This document shows positions 44,780 through 53,729 of a DNA stretch of 64,000 nucleotides, in pieces. The stretch's first letter is position 1. Every line of letters begins with the position of its first letter. Source of the DNA: a virus. The position numbers and the translations under genes were made by a program. The notes beneath the pieces are model-generated. The model did no database searches. It saw nothing but the letters and a program-made list of their open reading frames with translations, and was not told the origin of the DNA. Location: positions 1 through 64,000 of IMG/VR virus record IMGVR_UViG_3300037010_003016; one strand, given 5' to 3'.

Positions 44780-46309
44780 ATGATTGTTAATAAGCAGTTC
44801 TCAAATATTCCGGAAATAGGTGTTAATGAGCTTGAGGTAATATATCAAGATATAATTCCTCCTCAACTTAGAGATACAAGTCCGGTTCTTTATGACTTAT
44901 TCTTTCTCTTTTTGAGATACATAGAACCAACAACAAGAATTTCTTTTGATTTTAATCTTAAAAATAATGAATATTTTGATACAATAGATCTTCAAGCGTT
45001 CAAAAGAAATATTGTAAATATGTTTCTTAATTCATTTAGTGTCGCTTTCTATAAAGGACTAGATGATACTGAGGTTATTAACGACCTAAAAAAATTCTTT
45101 ACTGCAATAGGTCAAGACTTTGTTGATATAGATAGAAATTATCCTTTTAATGACGGTTTCAATTTTACTGAAGACTTGATACTTTTCTCTCAAAAATCTG
45201 TAACAGATAAAGGTAAAGTAAATCCTTTCTATTACTACGCAAAATTACTTTCTAAAACTAAACTTTCGTTTGACGATGATACTAACTTTTATATAAATGT
45301 CGAAGAAGGAGATAAGCCTTTTAAATATACTGTAGAAGGTTCGCTTAGAAGAGTACTGTTTAACAAAATTATTAAGCCGCTTGTTCACCCTGTTGGATTT
45401 AGTTACGAGTATGCTAATAAAGTATATAATTTTTTGGAAGATTACTTTGATGTTGAAGAAATTCAATCAAACTTCGTAGTAAGAATATCAGAAGGTCCAA
45501 GCGTCAGGGATTTTTCTTCTGGTGTTTCATTTATATATTACACAAAAGATGGTTTCGGAAAAGATAATTATCTTATAACATACACTGATGGTTCTTATAT
45601 AAAAAAGGACGGTTCAGGGAAAATTATCTTCTATTCCAAAGATAACACAGTTCTTTCAGTATTAGAAAGGGCAAAACTTACTGTAAGCTACGACAGAAAG
45701 TTTGTAACAAGAATAAAAGAAAGTTTATTTGAAAGTTCAAATAAAATCATAAAAATGAACTTCTGGAAATATGGATGTCCGAGATTAGGTGTTGACGAAA
45801 AAAAACTTGGTGAAAAAGGATTGAAACTTTGCTCATTCCGTATAGGAGGAGGATATACAAAAGAGTTATTTGTTTACTCAGAAGACTATTTTATTACTTC
45901 AGACTCTTCTGATTCATTAATCACAGCAGAAACATTACAGTTAGAAGAAAATCAAAAAATATCAGAGAAATTTGAAACACACGATACTATAACAAATTTT
46001 GGAAATATCTTTAGACTTCGAGATAAAATGGCTAGAGGTCATTATTTAGGAGAAGACGGATTAAAACTTAACGATAAGAAACGCCCTGTTATTATTCATC
46101 CATATGAAGAAGTTATGTTCCCGTATGCATCTGTTGATGTTAAAGTTCTATCAGTTAAAAGTTATGGTTTGTTTGAAAGAATGACCACAGGCTATTATTT
46201 GGGCGAAGGAATAAGACTTAACGACCCTAAATATCCTGTTAAAGTTCTTCCATACGAAAATGTTTTGTTCCCAAATTCAACTATTGATTTTGAAATACGT
46301 AAGAAATAA
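44780..46309 (+). CDS. Wedge protein in gp7 position
   Basis: This 509-residue protein starts PEIGVNELEVIYQDIIPPQL and has a mainly alpha/beta body. Near its C-terminus are two tandem copies of a ~35-residue motif: GHYLGEDGLKLNDKKRPVII with HPYEEVMFP, and GYYLGEGIRLNDPKYPVKVL with PYENVLFP. T4 has gp7 after gp6, but gp7 is twice this length and no clear match was seen. The operon context makes a wedge part likely. The stop overlaps a late-promoter box. Confidence 0.55.
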   Translation: MIVNKQFSNIPEIGVNELEVIYQDIIPPQLRDTSPVLYDLFFLFLRYIEPTTRISFDFNLKNNEYFDTIDLQAFKRNIVNMFLNSFSVAFYKGLDDTEVINDLKKFFTAIGQDFVDIDRNYPFNDGFNFTEDLILFSQKSVTDKGKVNPFYYYAKLLSKTKLSFDDDTNFYINVEEGDKPFKYTVEGSLRRVLFNKIIKPLVHPVGFSYEYANKVYNFLEDYFDVEEIQSNFVVRISEGPSVRDFSSGVSFIYYTKDGFGKDNYLITYTDGSYIKKDGSGKIIFYSKDNTVLSVLERAKLTVSYDRKFVTRIKESLFESSNKIIKMNFWKYGCPRLGVDEKKLGEKGLKLCSFRIGGGYTKELFVYSEDYFITSDSSDSLITAETLQLEENQKISEKFETHDTITNFGNIFRLRDKMARGHYLGEDGLKLNDKKRPVIIHPYEEVMFPYASVDVKVLSVKSYGLFERMTTGYYLGEGIRLNDPKYPVKVLPYENVLFPNSTIDFEIRKK

Positions 46310-46312
46310 ATA
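46305..46312 (+). promoter_or_regulatory. Late promoter box overlapping a stop codon
   Basis: AATAAATA overlaps the stop of the gp7-position gene, 27 nt before TTG 46339. It may boost the last two baseplate or fibre genes. Confidence 0.5.
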
Positions 46313-46338
46313 AAGAATAAAGTTAAAGGAGAAAAATC

Positions 46339-46959
46339 TTGAAAGAAGAAATGAAAGCAAGAGGTTATTTTAAAATTGAGTCTCTTGATAAAGATGGAAA
46401 TATTATTGATACATATGAAGACAATAATCTTGTTGTTGTAAATGCTAGAATCTATATGGCTAAAGTAATAGCAGGACAAGTAACAAATGCAGTTGGTATT
46501 TCAAGATTTGTTATTGGTACAGATGGTTACGGCACTAATCTTATGACTCCTCTTAATGTCGGCGATAAATTTACAAAAGGACAACAAACAGAAATATTTG
46601 ATGAAAATAGAAATCAACTGATTTCTCAATCATTTAATGACTATTACTATACTGTTGATTTTACAGATCCGGGCGCAAATGGTTATGCGACAAATGTTTC
46701 TGGAATAGGTAACGGCGAAAAAAATTCATCTGCTTCTCCAAGTGTAAATGTAAATGCTGCCGGAACAGTTTTAACATTTGTTGTTATTCTTCCGTCTGAT
46801 GTTGCAAACGGTTCAAACGATTCTGCGGCATTTACTGAAGCTGGTTTATTTTTTAAAACTTCTGGAACATCATATAATATGTTTGCTATGAAGACATTTC
46901 CAGTTAAAGCTAAAGACTCTTCGGTTGAACACAAAATAACTTGGACAATCTATTTCTAA
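46339..46959 (+). CDS. Virion structural protein with TTG start
   Basis: This 206-residue protein starts at TTG 46339, supported by AAAGGAG seven bases upstream; ATG 46351 is too far from that site. It has the shape of a phage tail appendage protein: GYFKIESLDKDGNIIDTYED, then NAVGISRFVIGTDGYGT, and a final strand KITWTIYF. It sits between wedge and fibre-like genes and may connect them, as gp8-gp10 do in T4. That is positional inference. Confidence 0.55.
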   Translation: MKEEMKARGYFKIESLDKDGNIIDTYEDNNLVVVNARIYMAKVIAGQVTNAVGISRFVIGTDGYGTNLMTPLNVGDKFTKGQQTEIFDENRNQLISQSFNDYYYTVDFTDPGANGYATNVSGIGNGEKNSSASPSVNVNAAGTVLTFVVILPSDVANGSNDSAAFTEAGLFFKTSGTSYNMFAMKTFPVKAKDSSVEHKITWTIYF

Positions 46960-46975
46960 ATACTAGGACAACACT

Positions 46976-48121
46976 ATGATAACGACTGTACAAGAATTTT
47001 ATCAAAATTATATGATGAAAGACGGTGATTTGCTCGCCGAAGAACTTCTCAATAAACCTTTTTTTCGACTGAAATATGAATTACAAGCTCTTATTTCGTT
47101 TTTCAAGCTCGATAATGTTCCTGATTGGAATTCAACAACATATTACAAAGAATCTGATGCTGTATTTTATAATAATCGTTTTTGGGTGTGTATAAAACCT
47201 TCAAGAGGTTCTGCTCCGGATTCGAATAGTTCTAATTGGGTATTAAGTTCTTTTGATGTTTTAACAGGAGCAAAAATAGCGATCGAAACCGAAGAACACA
47301 TTATCAGTGGAGTAACAAACAGTGTCGCTTTTACAAATTTTCCTAGAGTAGTATTTCTAAACGGTTTTTTACTTGATTCAAGTGAATATAGAGTTAATGA
47401 TGATAATACGGTAACTTTAATTTCAAAATATTTCAATTTAGATGATATTGTTACAGCCATAATAACAAGTAACACAATAAACGAGACGAATTCTCCTATT
47501 GTTGGAATCGAAGAACATATCTCTGACGGAAAATCGAATAGTATTACTTTCACAAATACTCCTAAAATATTATTTGTAAACAGCGTAATGATTAGTTCAA
47601 GCGAGTATAGTATAAATGGTAATACTGTAACATTCACTTCAACTCTCGATCCGGGAATTGTTGTTTCGAGTTTAATAATAAGTAATACGACAAACGGAGC
47701 AAATTTTACAATTACAACTGAAGAATTTACTTCTAATGGACAATCAAATTTTGTTACTTTTACTAATGACCCTAATTTAGTATTTTTAAATGGCGCTTTG
47801 CTCAATTTAAACGAATACAATATAAATAACAATTTTGTATCTTTTCTTCCAGGAGTTCTCAAGTCAGGCGATATTATTTCGTTTGTTTCAATAAGAAATT
47901 CAATAAACAAAATAAAAAAACACGAACATACTTATATTGCTTCTGAAGATAATAATGTAATTTCTGTTCCATCAGATATGGATTTGACTTCTATTTTCGT
48001 TTATAGAAACGGTGTCATTTTGAGAAGTTTAACATATACTGTTAATAATCACACAAAAGAAATTTCATTCATTCCTGGTACTCTATCAGACGGCGATTGG
48101 GTTCTAATACAAGTTGTCTAA
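46976..48121 (+). CDS. Fibre-like protein with repeated beta modules
   Basis: This 381-residue protein has a helical N-terminus, then a CBM5/12-like module (VPDWNSTTYYKESDAVFYNN, RFWVCIKP). Four ~75-90-residue repeats follow, each with a VFLNGxLLxxxEYxxNxxxVxF core (residues about 125-380); the fibre tips at 12883 and 56424 use the same core once. It probably forms a baseplate-linked fibre or adapter with sugar-binding modules. The end overlaps gp4 by 8 nt. Confidence 0.6.
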   Translation: MITTVQEFYQNYMMKDGDLLAEELLNKPFFRLKYELQALISFFKLDNVPDWNSTTYYKESDAVFYNNRFWVCIKPSRGSAPDSNSSNWVLSSFDVLTGAKIAIETEEHIISGVTNSVAFTNFPRVVFLNGFLLDSSEYRVNDDNTVTLISKYFNLDDIVTAIITSNTINETNSPIVGIEEHISDGKSNSITFTNTPKILFVNSVMISSSEYSINGNTVTFTSTLDPGIVVSSLIISNTTNGANFTITTEEFTSNGQSNFVTFTNDPNLVFLNGALLNLNEYNINNNFVSFLPGVLKSGDIISFVSIRNSINKIKKHEHTYIASEDNNVISVPSDMDLTSIFVYRNGVILRSLTYTVNNHTKEISFIPGTLSDGDWVLIQVV

Positions 48122-48545
48122 GTTCTGTCAAGGTACTTATGTACCAAAAAATCCCCAGAAATACGCTGGGGATGTCTCTAAAATCTACTATCGCTCTTCT
48201 TGGGAAAAACTCTTTATGTGTTGGTGTGATTTTACCGACGCTGTAGTAAAATGGGCAAGCGAAGAAATTGTTATACCATATCTATATACAATAGACAACA
48301 AAATCCACAGGTATTTTCCCGATTTTTATGTTGAGATAGAAAAGAACGGTATAATTGAAAAATACCTTATAGAAATAAAACCTTCAAAAGATATGCAAAT
48401 CAAAGCTACAAAAAATAAAAAAAGACTAGTCGAGAACGCTATCACTGTAGAACAAAATAGATGTAAATGGGAAGCAGCTCAAAAATTTTGTGAAGAAAAT
48501 GGTATAACATTTAAAGTTCTCACCGAAAAAGATTTACCTGTGTGA
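48114..48545 (+). CDS. 4: Head completion nuclease gp4
   Basis: This 143-residue protein fits T4 gp4 (also called gp50), about 150 residues. It starts FCQGTYVPKNPQKYAGD and has the TnsA-like nuclease features YRSSWEKLFMCWCDF, HRYFPDFYVEIEKNG and YLIEIKPSK (a D...E-x-K pattern). gp4 finishes packaged heads before tail joining. It is coupled to the previous gene by overlap. Confidence 0.8.
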   Translation: MSKFCQGTYVPKNPQKYAGDVSKIYYRSSWEKLFMCWCDFTDAVVKWASEEIVIPYLYTIDNKIHRYFPDFYVEIEKNGIIEKYLIEIKPSKDMQIKATKNKKRLVENAITVEQNRCKWEAAQKFCEENGITFKVLTEKDLPV

Positions 48546-48599
48546 TTATTTTAAACCTTTATTATTTATAATTCTATGTTCTAAAAAAGGAGAATTCGT

Positions 48600-48785
48600 A
48601 TGGAAATAAGAAAAATTTCAGAGTGTAAAAGAGACTGTGTTGGTCAAAAAATCGAAGGTTCTAACCACAAAAAAAGAACTGAGAAAGGTGTTGGTATGTA
48701 TGTCATCATAGAAAACAACGGTAGAGGCGGAAGAAGAACCTCTAGAACAGTTCATTGTAGAGAAAAGGACTTACCGAGAGGTTAA
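48600..48785 (+). CDS. Small basic protein, unknown
   Basis: This 61-residue protein is preceded by AAAAGGAG. It is rich in Lys/Arg/Gly (NNGRGGRRTSRTVHCREKDL) with two cysteines, and could bind nucleic acid. The stop lies inside a bidirectional terminator shared with the gene on the other strand. Function unknown. Confidence 0.5.
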   Translation: MEIRKISECKRDCVGQKIEGSNHKKRTEKGVGMYVIIENNGRGGRRTSRTVHCREKDLPRG

Positions 48786-48800
48786 TCTTAACCTCTCTTT
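48776..48800. terminator. Bidirectional terminator between convergent genes
   Basis: GAGAGGTTAA/TTAACCTCTC inverted repeat with TTT after it on the + strand. It includes the ends of both converging genes. Confidence 0.65.
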
Positions 48801-49312
48801 TTCATAGCCTTTGATGCTCTTGCGAATAAGACTTCTCCTTTAGGCGCTCCTTTTATGAAAGTCTCTACTCTTAGTTCTATTGCTTGTTGATGAAGATTGA
48901 AAGGGATTTTAACACCTCTTTTACTTATTCTTTTTCTTATATAAAGTCTTAAAACAGGTTTTCCTAGCTTTAAAACGAATTTTCTTATTTGACTCCAGCT
49001 AAAAACAATCCTTTGTTGTTTTTCTATTTCTTTTCCGTATAGAGAAAAGAGATATTGATATAAAATTTTTCTTCTTCTTACAGGTAGATAATGGAAATTT
49101 AATCCCAAAAGATAGTTTGATGACAGCCTGAGACAGAATACCATTGGAGTTCTATCCCATCTATTAGTTTTATCTTTAGCATCGTATGTAAAGAAAACAA
49201 GGTTTCCTGGAGCAAGATTCTTATTATCCAGAGGTCTTGTCTCTTTCATAATAAGACTTCTTACCATTCTTAATGATGCTTCAGCCGATAATTGGTCCTT
49301 AGTTTTTTTCAT
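48788..49312 (-). CDS. Conserved T4-like protein, possibly gp2-like
   Basis: This 174-residue basic protein has the phrase PGNLVFFTYDAKDKTNRWDR, then TPMVFCLRLSSNYLLGLNFH and YLPVRRRKILYQYL. I know this pattern from T4-like genomes, where it occurs near head-completion genes, but not its exact role. DNA-end protection (gp2) is one guess. It lies next to gp4 and has its own TATAAATA box at 49352-49359. Confidence 0.45.
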   Translation of the reverse strand: MKKTKDQLSAEASLRMVRSLIMKETRPLDNKNLAPGNLVFFTYDAKDKTNRWDRTPMVFCLRLSSNYLLGLNFHYLPVRRRKILYQYLFSLYGKEIEKQQRIVFSWSQIRKFVLKLGKPVLRLYIRKRISKRGVKIPFNLHQQAIELRVETFIKGAPKGEVLFARASKAMKKRG

Positions 49313-49351
49313 AATTTTAAACTTCTTTAAGGTAAAATAATATCAATATAT

Positions 49352-49359
49352 TATTTATA
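49352..49359 (-). promoter_or_regulatory. Late promoter box TATAAATA
   Basis: The minus strand reads TATAAATA, 40 nt upstream of ATG 49312. It lies in the divergent gap with the sigma factor gene. Confidence 0.5.
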
Positions 49360-49372
49360 GGAATTAAAATTA

Positions 49373-50107
49373 ATGGCGGTTTATTTAAAAGAAGAAGATC
49401 TACTTTTAGAACTTCGAAAATGTAAGGAAGATCCAAAACATTCAAAGGAAGCTCTAGGTGAAATGTTTATTTCAATAGCAAACAATATGACGAGGATGCC
49501 TAGTTTCTCCAATTATTCTGACCTATGGAAAGCCGATATGATTTCAAATGCTGTTATGAGATGCCTTCTTTATTATAGAAATTTTGACGAATCTAAGATT
49601 AGTAAAAGAACTAATAAACCAGTAAAAGCCTTTGCATATCTTACTGAGATTTGCTTTAAATCATTTGTTGAAGTAATAAATCAGAAAAGACGAAATGAAA
49701 AAATAATGGAAAGAAGCATAGAGATATCACAGCTTGATGAAGTAATCAAAGAATATGGAAAAAAGCTTCTAAGAAAAAGTTATGAAGAAGAGGAAGAGAT
49801 TGTTCCAACATATTATGTCGTTGTTTCTAAGAATGGAAACGATATTAAACAACCTGAAGAAATAAAACACGACACTCTTGTAGTACTACTAGAAGAAGCT
49901 GAAGTTTCTTTTGAACTTTTTGAAAAACTAAAAAGAGAAAATAAATTTGAAAATCTTGTACTCCAAAAATATTCTAAAGAAAAATTTGACTTCTATAAAA
50001 ATCCGAATAAGAAAAAAAATGTAAAAGATATCATCAAAATGAGTGACGATGAGATTTTAAAAGAGCTAGGAATAGAATCTATTGATGAATGGGCAAATGA
50101 TGAGTAA
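49373..50107 (+). CDS. 55: Late transcription sigma factor gp55
   Basis: This 244-residue protein matches the gp55 family. Region-2-like sequence: MFISIANNMTRMPSFSNYSD, then ADMISNAVMRCLLYYRNFDE and PVKAFAYLTEICFKSFVEVI. T4 gp55 is about 185 residues, and the extra length is an acidic C-terminal part. gp55 with host RNA polymerase reads TATAAATA-type late boxes such as those seen throughout this window. The end overlaps gp47 by 8 nt. Confidence 0.8.
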   Translation: MAVYLKEEDLLLELRKCKEDPKHSKEALGEMFISIANNMTRMPSFSNYSDLWKADMISNAVMRCLLYYRNFDESKISKRTNKPVKAFAYLTEICFKSFVEVINQKRRNEKIMERSIEISQLDEVIKEYGKKLLRKSYEEEEEIVPTYYVVVSKNGNDIKQPEEIKHDTLVVLLEEAEVSFELFEKLKRENKFENLVLQKYSKEKFDFYKNPNKKKNVKDIIKMSDDEILKELGIESIDEWANDE

Positions 50108-51185
50108 TAAAAAGGCTATAATTGTCGGCGACCTTCACTTTGGAATGAAGAATTTCGACGAGAGAGTCTTTGAAGAACAAAAGGCTTTTTTTGAAAACCT
50201 TTTGAAATTCGCTCATAATGAGAAAATAGAAAATATTTTCTTTTGTGGAGATTTCTTCGATAATAGAAGAACAATAGACATCAATTTTCTATATAGAGCG
50301 AAAAACGAGATTATAGCTCTCTTACCAAAATATAATATAATCGGATGGGAAGTTCTAGGTAACCACGACATATATTTTAAGAACAAAAGAAGCGTTAATT
50401 CTACATCTCTTTTTGAAACAGAAAATTTTAAAGTTATATCCGAGCCGACCGAAATAAACTTCTTTGGAAAGACTGTAGCATTTATTCCTTGGATATTACC
50501 TGATGAAACGCTTCAAGAAATGAATTCTGACTATGTTATAGGACACTTTGAAATTAAGAATTTCGAAATTTTGAAGAATGTCGTAGACGAGCATAGTAAA
50601 ATAGATAAAAACTTTTTAAAAAAGATTTATCCGAACGCTAAAATAGTATTTTCAGGACACTACCATTTAAAGAACTCTGATGGGTATATCTATTATGTAG
50701 GCACACCATACCAAATAAATTGGGGTGATTTTGACACAGAAAGAGGCTTCTATGTTTTAAACTTTGAAACAGAAGAACTAGAATTTTTCCCAAATACCTT
50801 TTCGAAAAGATTTATCAAAATTCTCTATCACGAATCTGATGAAAAGCCGTATAAAATAGAAGGTTTAATTCCAGGAAAAGTATTTGAGATGGATTTGTCT
50901 GAAATAAAAGAAAAAATTGAATTGTTAAAACAAAATACGATAAAATTTATTATAAACGATTCAAAAGACCATCTATATGACGAAGCGCTCTTTTTATTAA
51001 AATCTAATGATGTTAAATTCGACTTTGTTAATAATGTTGAAGTTTCTGAATTATCAATAAAGATGTCTGAAACTACAAGTAAAATGATACAAAACAAGTC
51101 AACAATAGAGCTTTTGATATCATATTTTGAAACTGAAAATACAGATTTGAAAGAAGAATTCCTAGCGATACTGGAAAGTAAATGA
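50100..51185 (+). CDS. 47: Recombination nuclease subunit gp47 (Mre11-like)
   Basis: This 361-residue protein has all phosphoesterase motifs: VGDLHFG, FFCGDFFDNRR, LGNHDIY, GHFE and FSGHYHLK. I choose ATG 50100 (MSNKKAIIVG), overlapping the gp55 stop; an in-frame start 18 nt upstream is less likely. With gp46 it processes DNA ends for recombination-dependent replication. It overlaps gp46 by 4 nt (ATGA). Confidence 0.88.
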   Translation: MSNKKAIIVGDLHFGMKNFDERVFEEQKAFFENLLKFAHNEKIENIFFCGDFFDNRRTIDINFLYRAKNEIIALLPKYNIIGWEVLGNHDIYFKNKRSVNSTSLFETENFKVISEPTEINFFGKTVAFIPWILPDETLQEMNSDYVIGHFEIKNFEILKNVVDEHSKIDKNFLKKIYPNAKIVFSGHYHLKNSDGYIYYVGTPYQINWGDFDTERGFYVLNFETEELEFFPNTFSKRFIKILYHESDEKPYKIEGLIPGKVFEMDLSEIKEKIELLKQNTIKFIINDSKDHLYDEALFLLKSNDVKFDFVNNVEVSELSIKMSETTSKMIQNKSTIELLISYFETENTDLKEEFLAILESK

Positions 51186-52948
51186 TTAAATTCAAAAAGA
51201 TTAGAGTTAAGAACTTTTTAAGTTTCGGAAATTCTTTTACCGAATTCAAGTACAAAAACGGACTTGATTTGGTAGTTTCACATAACGGCTCAGGGAAGTC
51301 TTCGATAGGTATAGAGGCTCTTTATTTCGCTGTTTTTGGCAAACCTTATAGAAAGATTAAGTTACAATCTTTGATAAACAATATCAACGAGAAGGAATTG
51401 CTTGTTGAGTTGTTTTTTGATTATAATGGGAAAGAGTATCAGATAAGAAGAGGTCTGAAACCTCAAGTTTTTGAGATTTACGAGAATGGCGAATTATTAG
51501 ACCAACTATCTCATAATAAAAATCAGCAAGAATTTCTTACTCAGACTCTTATGGGCGGAGTTTCTGAAAATATTTTTAGACAACTTATTGTTCTAGGTGC
51601 TAATATTTCTTCTTCTAAAGCGTTTCTAGATCTTAATAAACAAGAAAAAGAAGATGTCTTTCAAATTATTGCTGACACCGAAATATTTAAAGACCTAAAA
51701 ATAAGATTAAAAGAAAAACTAGGTAATCAAAAAACTCTAATCAGAGAATATACCTATCAACAAGAAACTCTTGAGAAAACTCTAGAGTCAGAACAAATTA
51801 TTCTTAACCAACTTATAGAAGAAAACGAGCTTAAGAAAGAGGGCGAGAAAGCACTACTCAAAGAAGAGCTTGATAATAAAAACAAAATCATTGAAGAGAT
51901 GAAGTTAGAGCTTTCAAAATTTAAACCATTGAAAGATGGTTACGAGAAAGCACTTAAAATAAAGGAAACTATCGAAAATAATTTAAGCGCTCTCTCTATA
52001 AAAAGAAAAGAAATAGAAAAAGAAATTCAAAAACTCGAAATAACAGAAAAAACATACTCACATTGTATAGGTTGTAAAAAGCTTGAGTTGTTAGGAGTAG
52101 CCTATTCTGAAGAGGAGTTAAATCATCATAGAGAAAATCTTCAAATTAATGACGAAGAAATAAAAATTCAAAAATCAAAGCTTGTTGAATTAAACAAGAA
52201 GCTTAACTCTTTAAAAGAAAGATTAGACGATGCTAAAGCCTTGAAAGCGAAGCTTGACATCCATTTAAGTGAAAAAACGAAAATAGAAATTAAAATTAAC
52301 ACAATGCTTGATAGCTCTCCGAAGGTTTCAAAATCAGAAGAGTCTTTAAAGAATTCTATCTCTGAAAAGAAAGAGCAAATCAAAACCATCTTAACTAAAT
52401 TATCTAAAGATAGAACTAAATTAGAAAAATATCAAAGACTTGAAAGCCTTCTTGATTCTGATAGGCTAAAAGGAGTTGTAATTTCTATGCAACTTCCACT
52501 TTTCAACAAGTTGATTAATGAGTATCTTGAGAAATTTTCCGGAATTTCTTATAACATATTCATTGACAAGGACTTCACTGAAAGAATAATTCTTAGAGGC
52601 GAGGAAAAAGAATATAATTCAATGAGTAATGGCGAAAAAATGAGAATAAACTTTAGTATTCTTTTCGCATTCCACAAAATGATTGAGCTAAGAAATGGCT
52701 TTAAAACCAATCTTCTAGTTCTAGATGAAGTTCTTGACTCTTCTGCTGATTATAATGGTAGAATGGAACTTCTTGAGATTTTGAAAAGAGAATACACTAA
52801 CGAGAAAGATGTTATTATAATTTCTCACAATACAGATATTGTTAGTGATAACTCAGAATTTGATAGGATAATATCTATTGATAAAAGTAAACATTTCAGT
52901 AAAATCATTATAAGTGAAAATGGAGACAACGGAAAAGATGAAAAATGA
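51182..52948 (+). CDS. 46: Recombination ATPase subunit gp46 (Rad50-like)
   Basis: This 588-residue SMC/Rad50-type ATPase has Walker A SHNGSGKSS (about residues 33-41), long coiled coils broken by a CIGC zinc hook (about residue 295), the signature NSMSNGEKMRINF (about 479) and Walker B LLVLDEVLDSS (about 511), with a final IISHN switch. T4 gp46 is about 560 residues. Partner of gp47. Its end overlaps the next gene by 35 nt. Confidence 0.9.
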   Translation: MIKFKKIRVKNFLSFGNSFTEFKYKNGLDLVVSHNGSGKSSIGIEALYFAVFGKPYRKIKLQSLINNINEKELLVELFFDYNGKEYQIRRGLKPQVFEIYENGELLDQLSHNKNQQEFLTQTLMGGVSENIFRQLIVLGANISSSKAFLDLNKQEKEDVFQIIADTEIFKDLKIRLKEKLGNQKTLIREYTYQQETLEKTLESEQIILNQLIEENELKKEGEKALLKEELDNKNKIIEEMKLELSKFKPLKDGYEKALKIKETIENNLSALSIKRKEIEKEIQKLEITEKTYSHCIGCKKLELLGVAYSEEELNHHRENLQINDEEIKIQKSKLVELNKKLNSLKERLDDAKALKAKLDIHLSEKTKIEIKINTMLDSSPKVSKSEESLKNSISEKKEQIKTILTKLSKDRTKLEKYQRLESLLDSDRLKGVVISMQLPLFNKLINEYLEKFSGISYNIFIDKDFTERIILRGEEKEYNSMSNGEKMRINFSILFAFHKMIELRNGFKTNLLVLDEVLDSSADYNGRMELLEILKREYTNEKDVIIISHNTDIVSDNSEFDRIISIDKSKHFSKIIISENGDNGKDEK

Positions 52949-53198
52949 TACAAAAGAATTTATAGAAGAAGTAAAAAATTTCGCTAACACTAAAGGACTA
53001 AGTTTAAAAGATACAAAACTTTTAGAACTTATTCTTCTTTACTGTGACGAAAATGAACTTGACGAGGAAGAAATAGGTGTAATGCTTTCAAAAGATAGAG
53101 GTATTACGGCTATTCTAGAAAAAGAAATGATTGAAGAAAAACTTCATAATGTGAAAAAGTATTCAATAAAAGAAGAAGAAAGTCTAGAGGACTTCTAA
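52914..53198 (+). CDS. 33: Late-transcription co-activator, gp33-like
   Basis: This 94-residue acidic helical protein has EFIEEVKNFANTKGLSLKDT, then LLELILLYCDENELDEEEIG, resembling gp33 proteins that tie the RNA polymerase flap to the sliding clamp. The acidic-hydrophobic end ESLEDF could be a clamp-binding tail. ATG 52914 is used here; an internal ATG (MKNDTKEF, about 52938) is also possible. gp55 is four genes upstream, in agreement. Confidence 0.5.
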   Translation: MKMETTEKMKNDTKEFIEEVKNFANTKGLSLKDTKLLELILLYCDENELDEEEIGVMLSKDRGITAILEKEMIEEKLHNVKKYSIKEEESLEDF

Positions 53199-53199
53199 T

Positions 53200-53703
53200 A
53201 TGTTACCTGAATCAAAACAGTATCAAATCTATTGGTCAGTAGAACTTACTAGAAAAGAAGGTAGACTTGTTAGATTTGTATCTGTATCTGATAAGAAGAA
53301 AATTCTTTTTAGAAATGTAGTAAATGTGAATTTTTATGAGAGCTGGACTGAAAAAAACTTTAAGCTAGCGGCGATTTGTTGCGCATTCTACAATAAGAAA
53401 AACTTGTTTAAAGAATTTGAAAAAGACCTAAGCAAATATAAAAGATTTAAAGATTACTTCTCAAAACCAAATTTTTACTTTTCAAAAGACCAAAACTATA
53501 TGGAAGAGAAATATGGTAAGGAATTCGATGTTAAAGACATAATGAAAGAATATCTTTCTAATAAGATTTCATTATTAATGCCATTATTTTCCTTTGAAGA
53601 AATTGATGACTCAAGTAGAATTTTGAAATTTGAAAAAGAAAGATTACGATTTTTGAGCCTCTATATTGATAGAGAGAAATTGTTAAACTTAATTCAGATA
53701 TAA
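53200..53703 (+). CDS. Unknown protein between gp33-like and gp44
   Basis: This 167-residue protein is aromatic and basic (ESKQYQIYWSVELTRKEGRL, KDYFSKPNFYFSKDQNY). It starts 1 nt after the previous stop. T4 has the clamp gp45 between gp46 and gp44, but this ORF is too short for a clamp and shows no match. It might supply the role of the small clamp-loader subunit gp62, not otherwise seen here; that is speculation from position. Confidence 0.5.
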   Translation: MLPESKQYQIYWSVELTRKEGRLVRFVSVSDKKKILFRNVVNVNFYESWTEKNFKLAAICCAFYNKKNLFKEFEKDLSKYKRFKDYFSKPNFYFSKDQNYMEEKYGKEFDVKDIMKEYLSNKISLLMPLFSFEEIDDSSRILKFEKERLRFLSLYIDREKLLNLIQI

Positions 53704-53729
53704 TAATACTCTAAAGAAAAAGGATATCG

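Noticed and set aside
47167-47910. 247-codon minus-strand ORF
   Set aside because: Antisense to the repeated fibre-like gene; no ribosome site, and the sense frame shows clear protein repeats.
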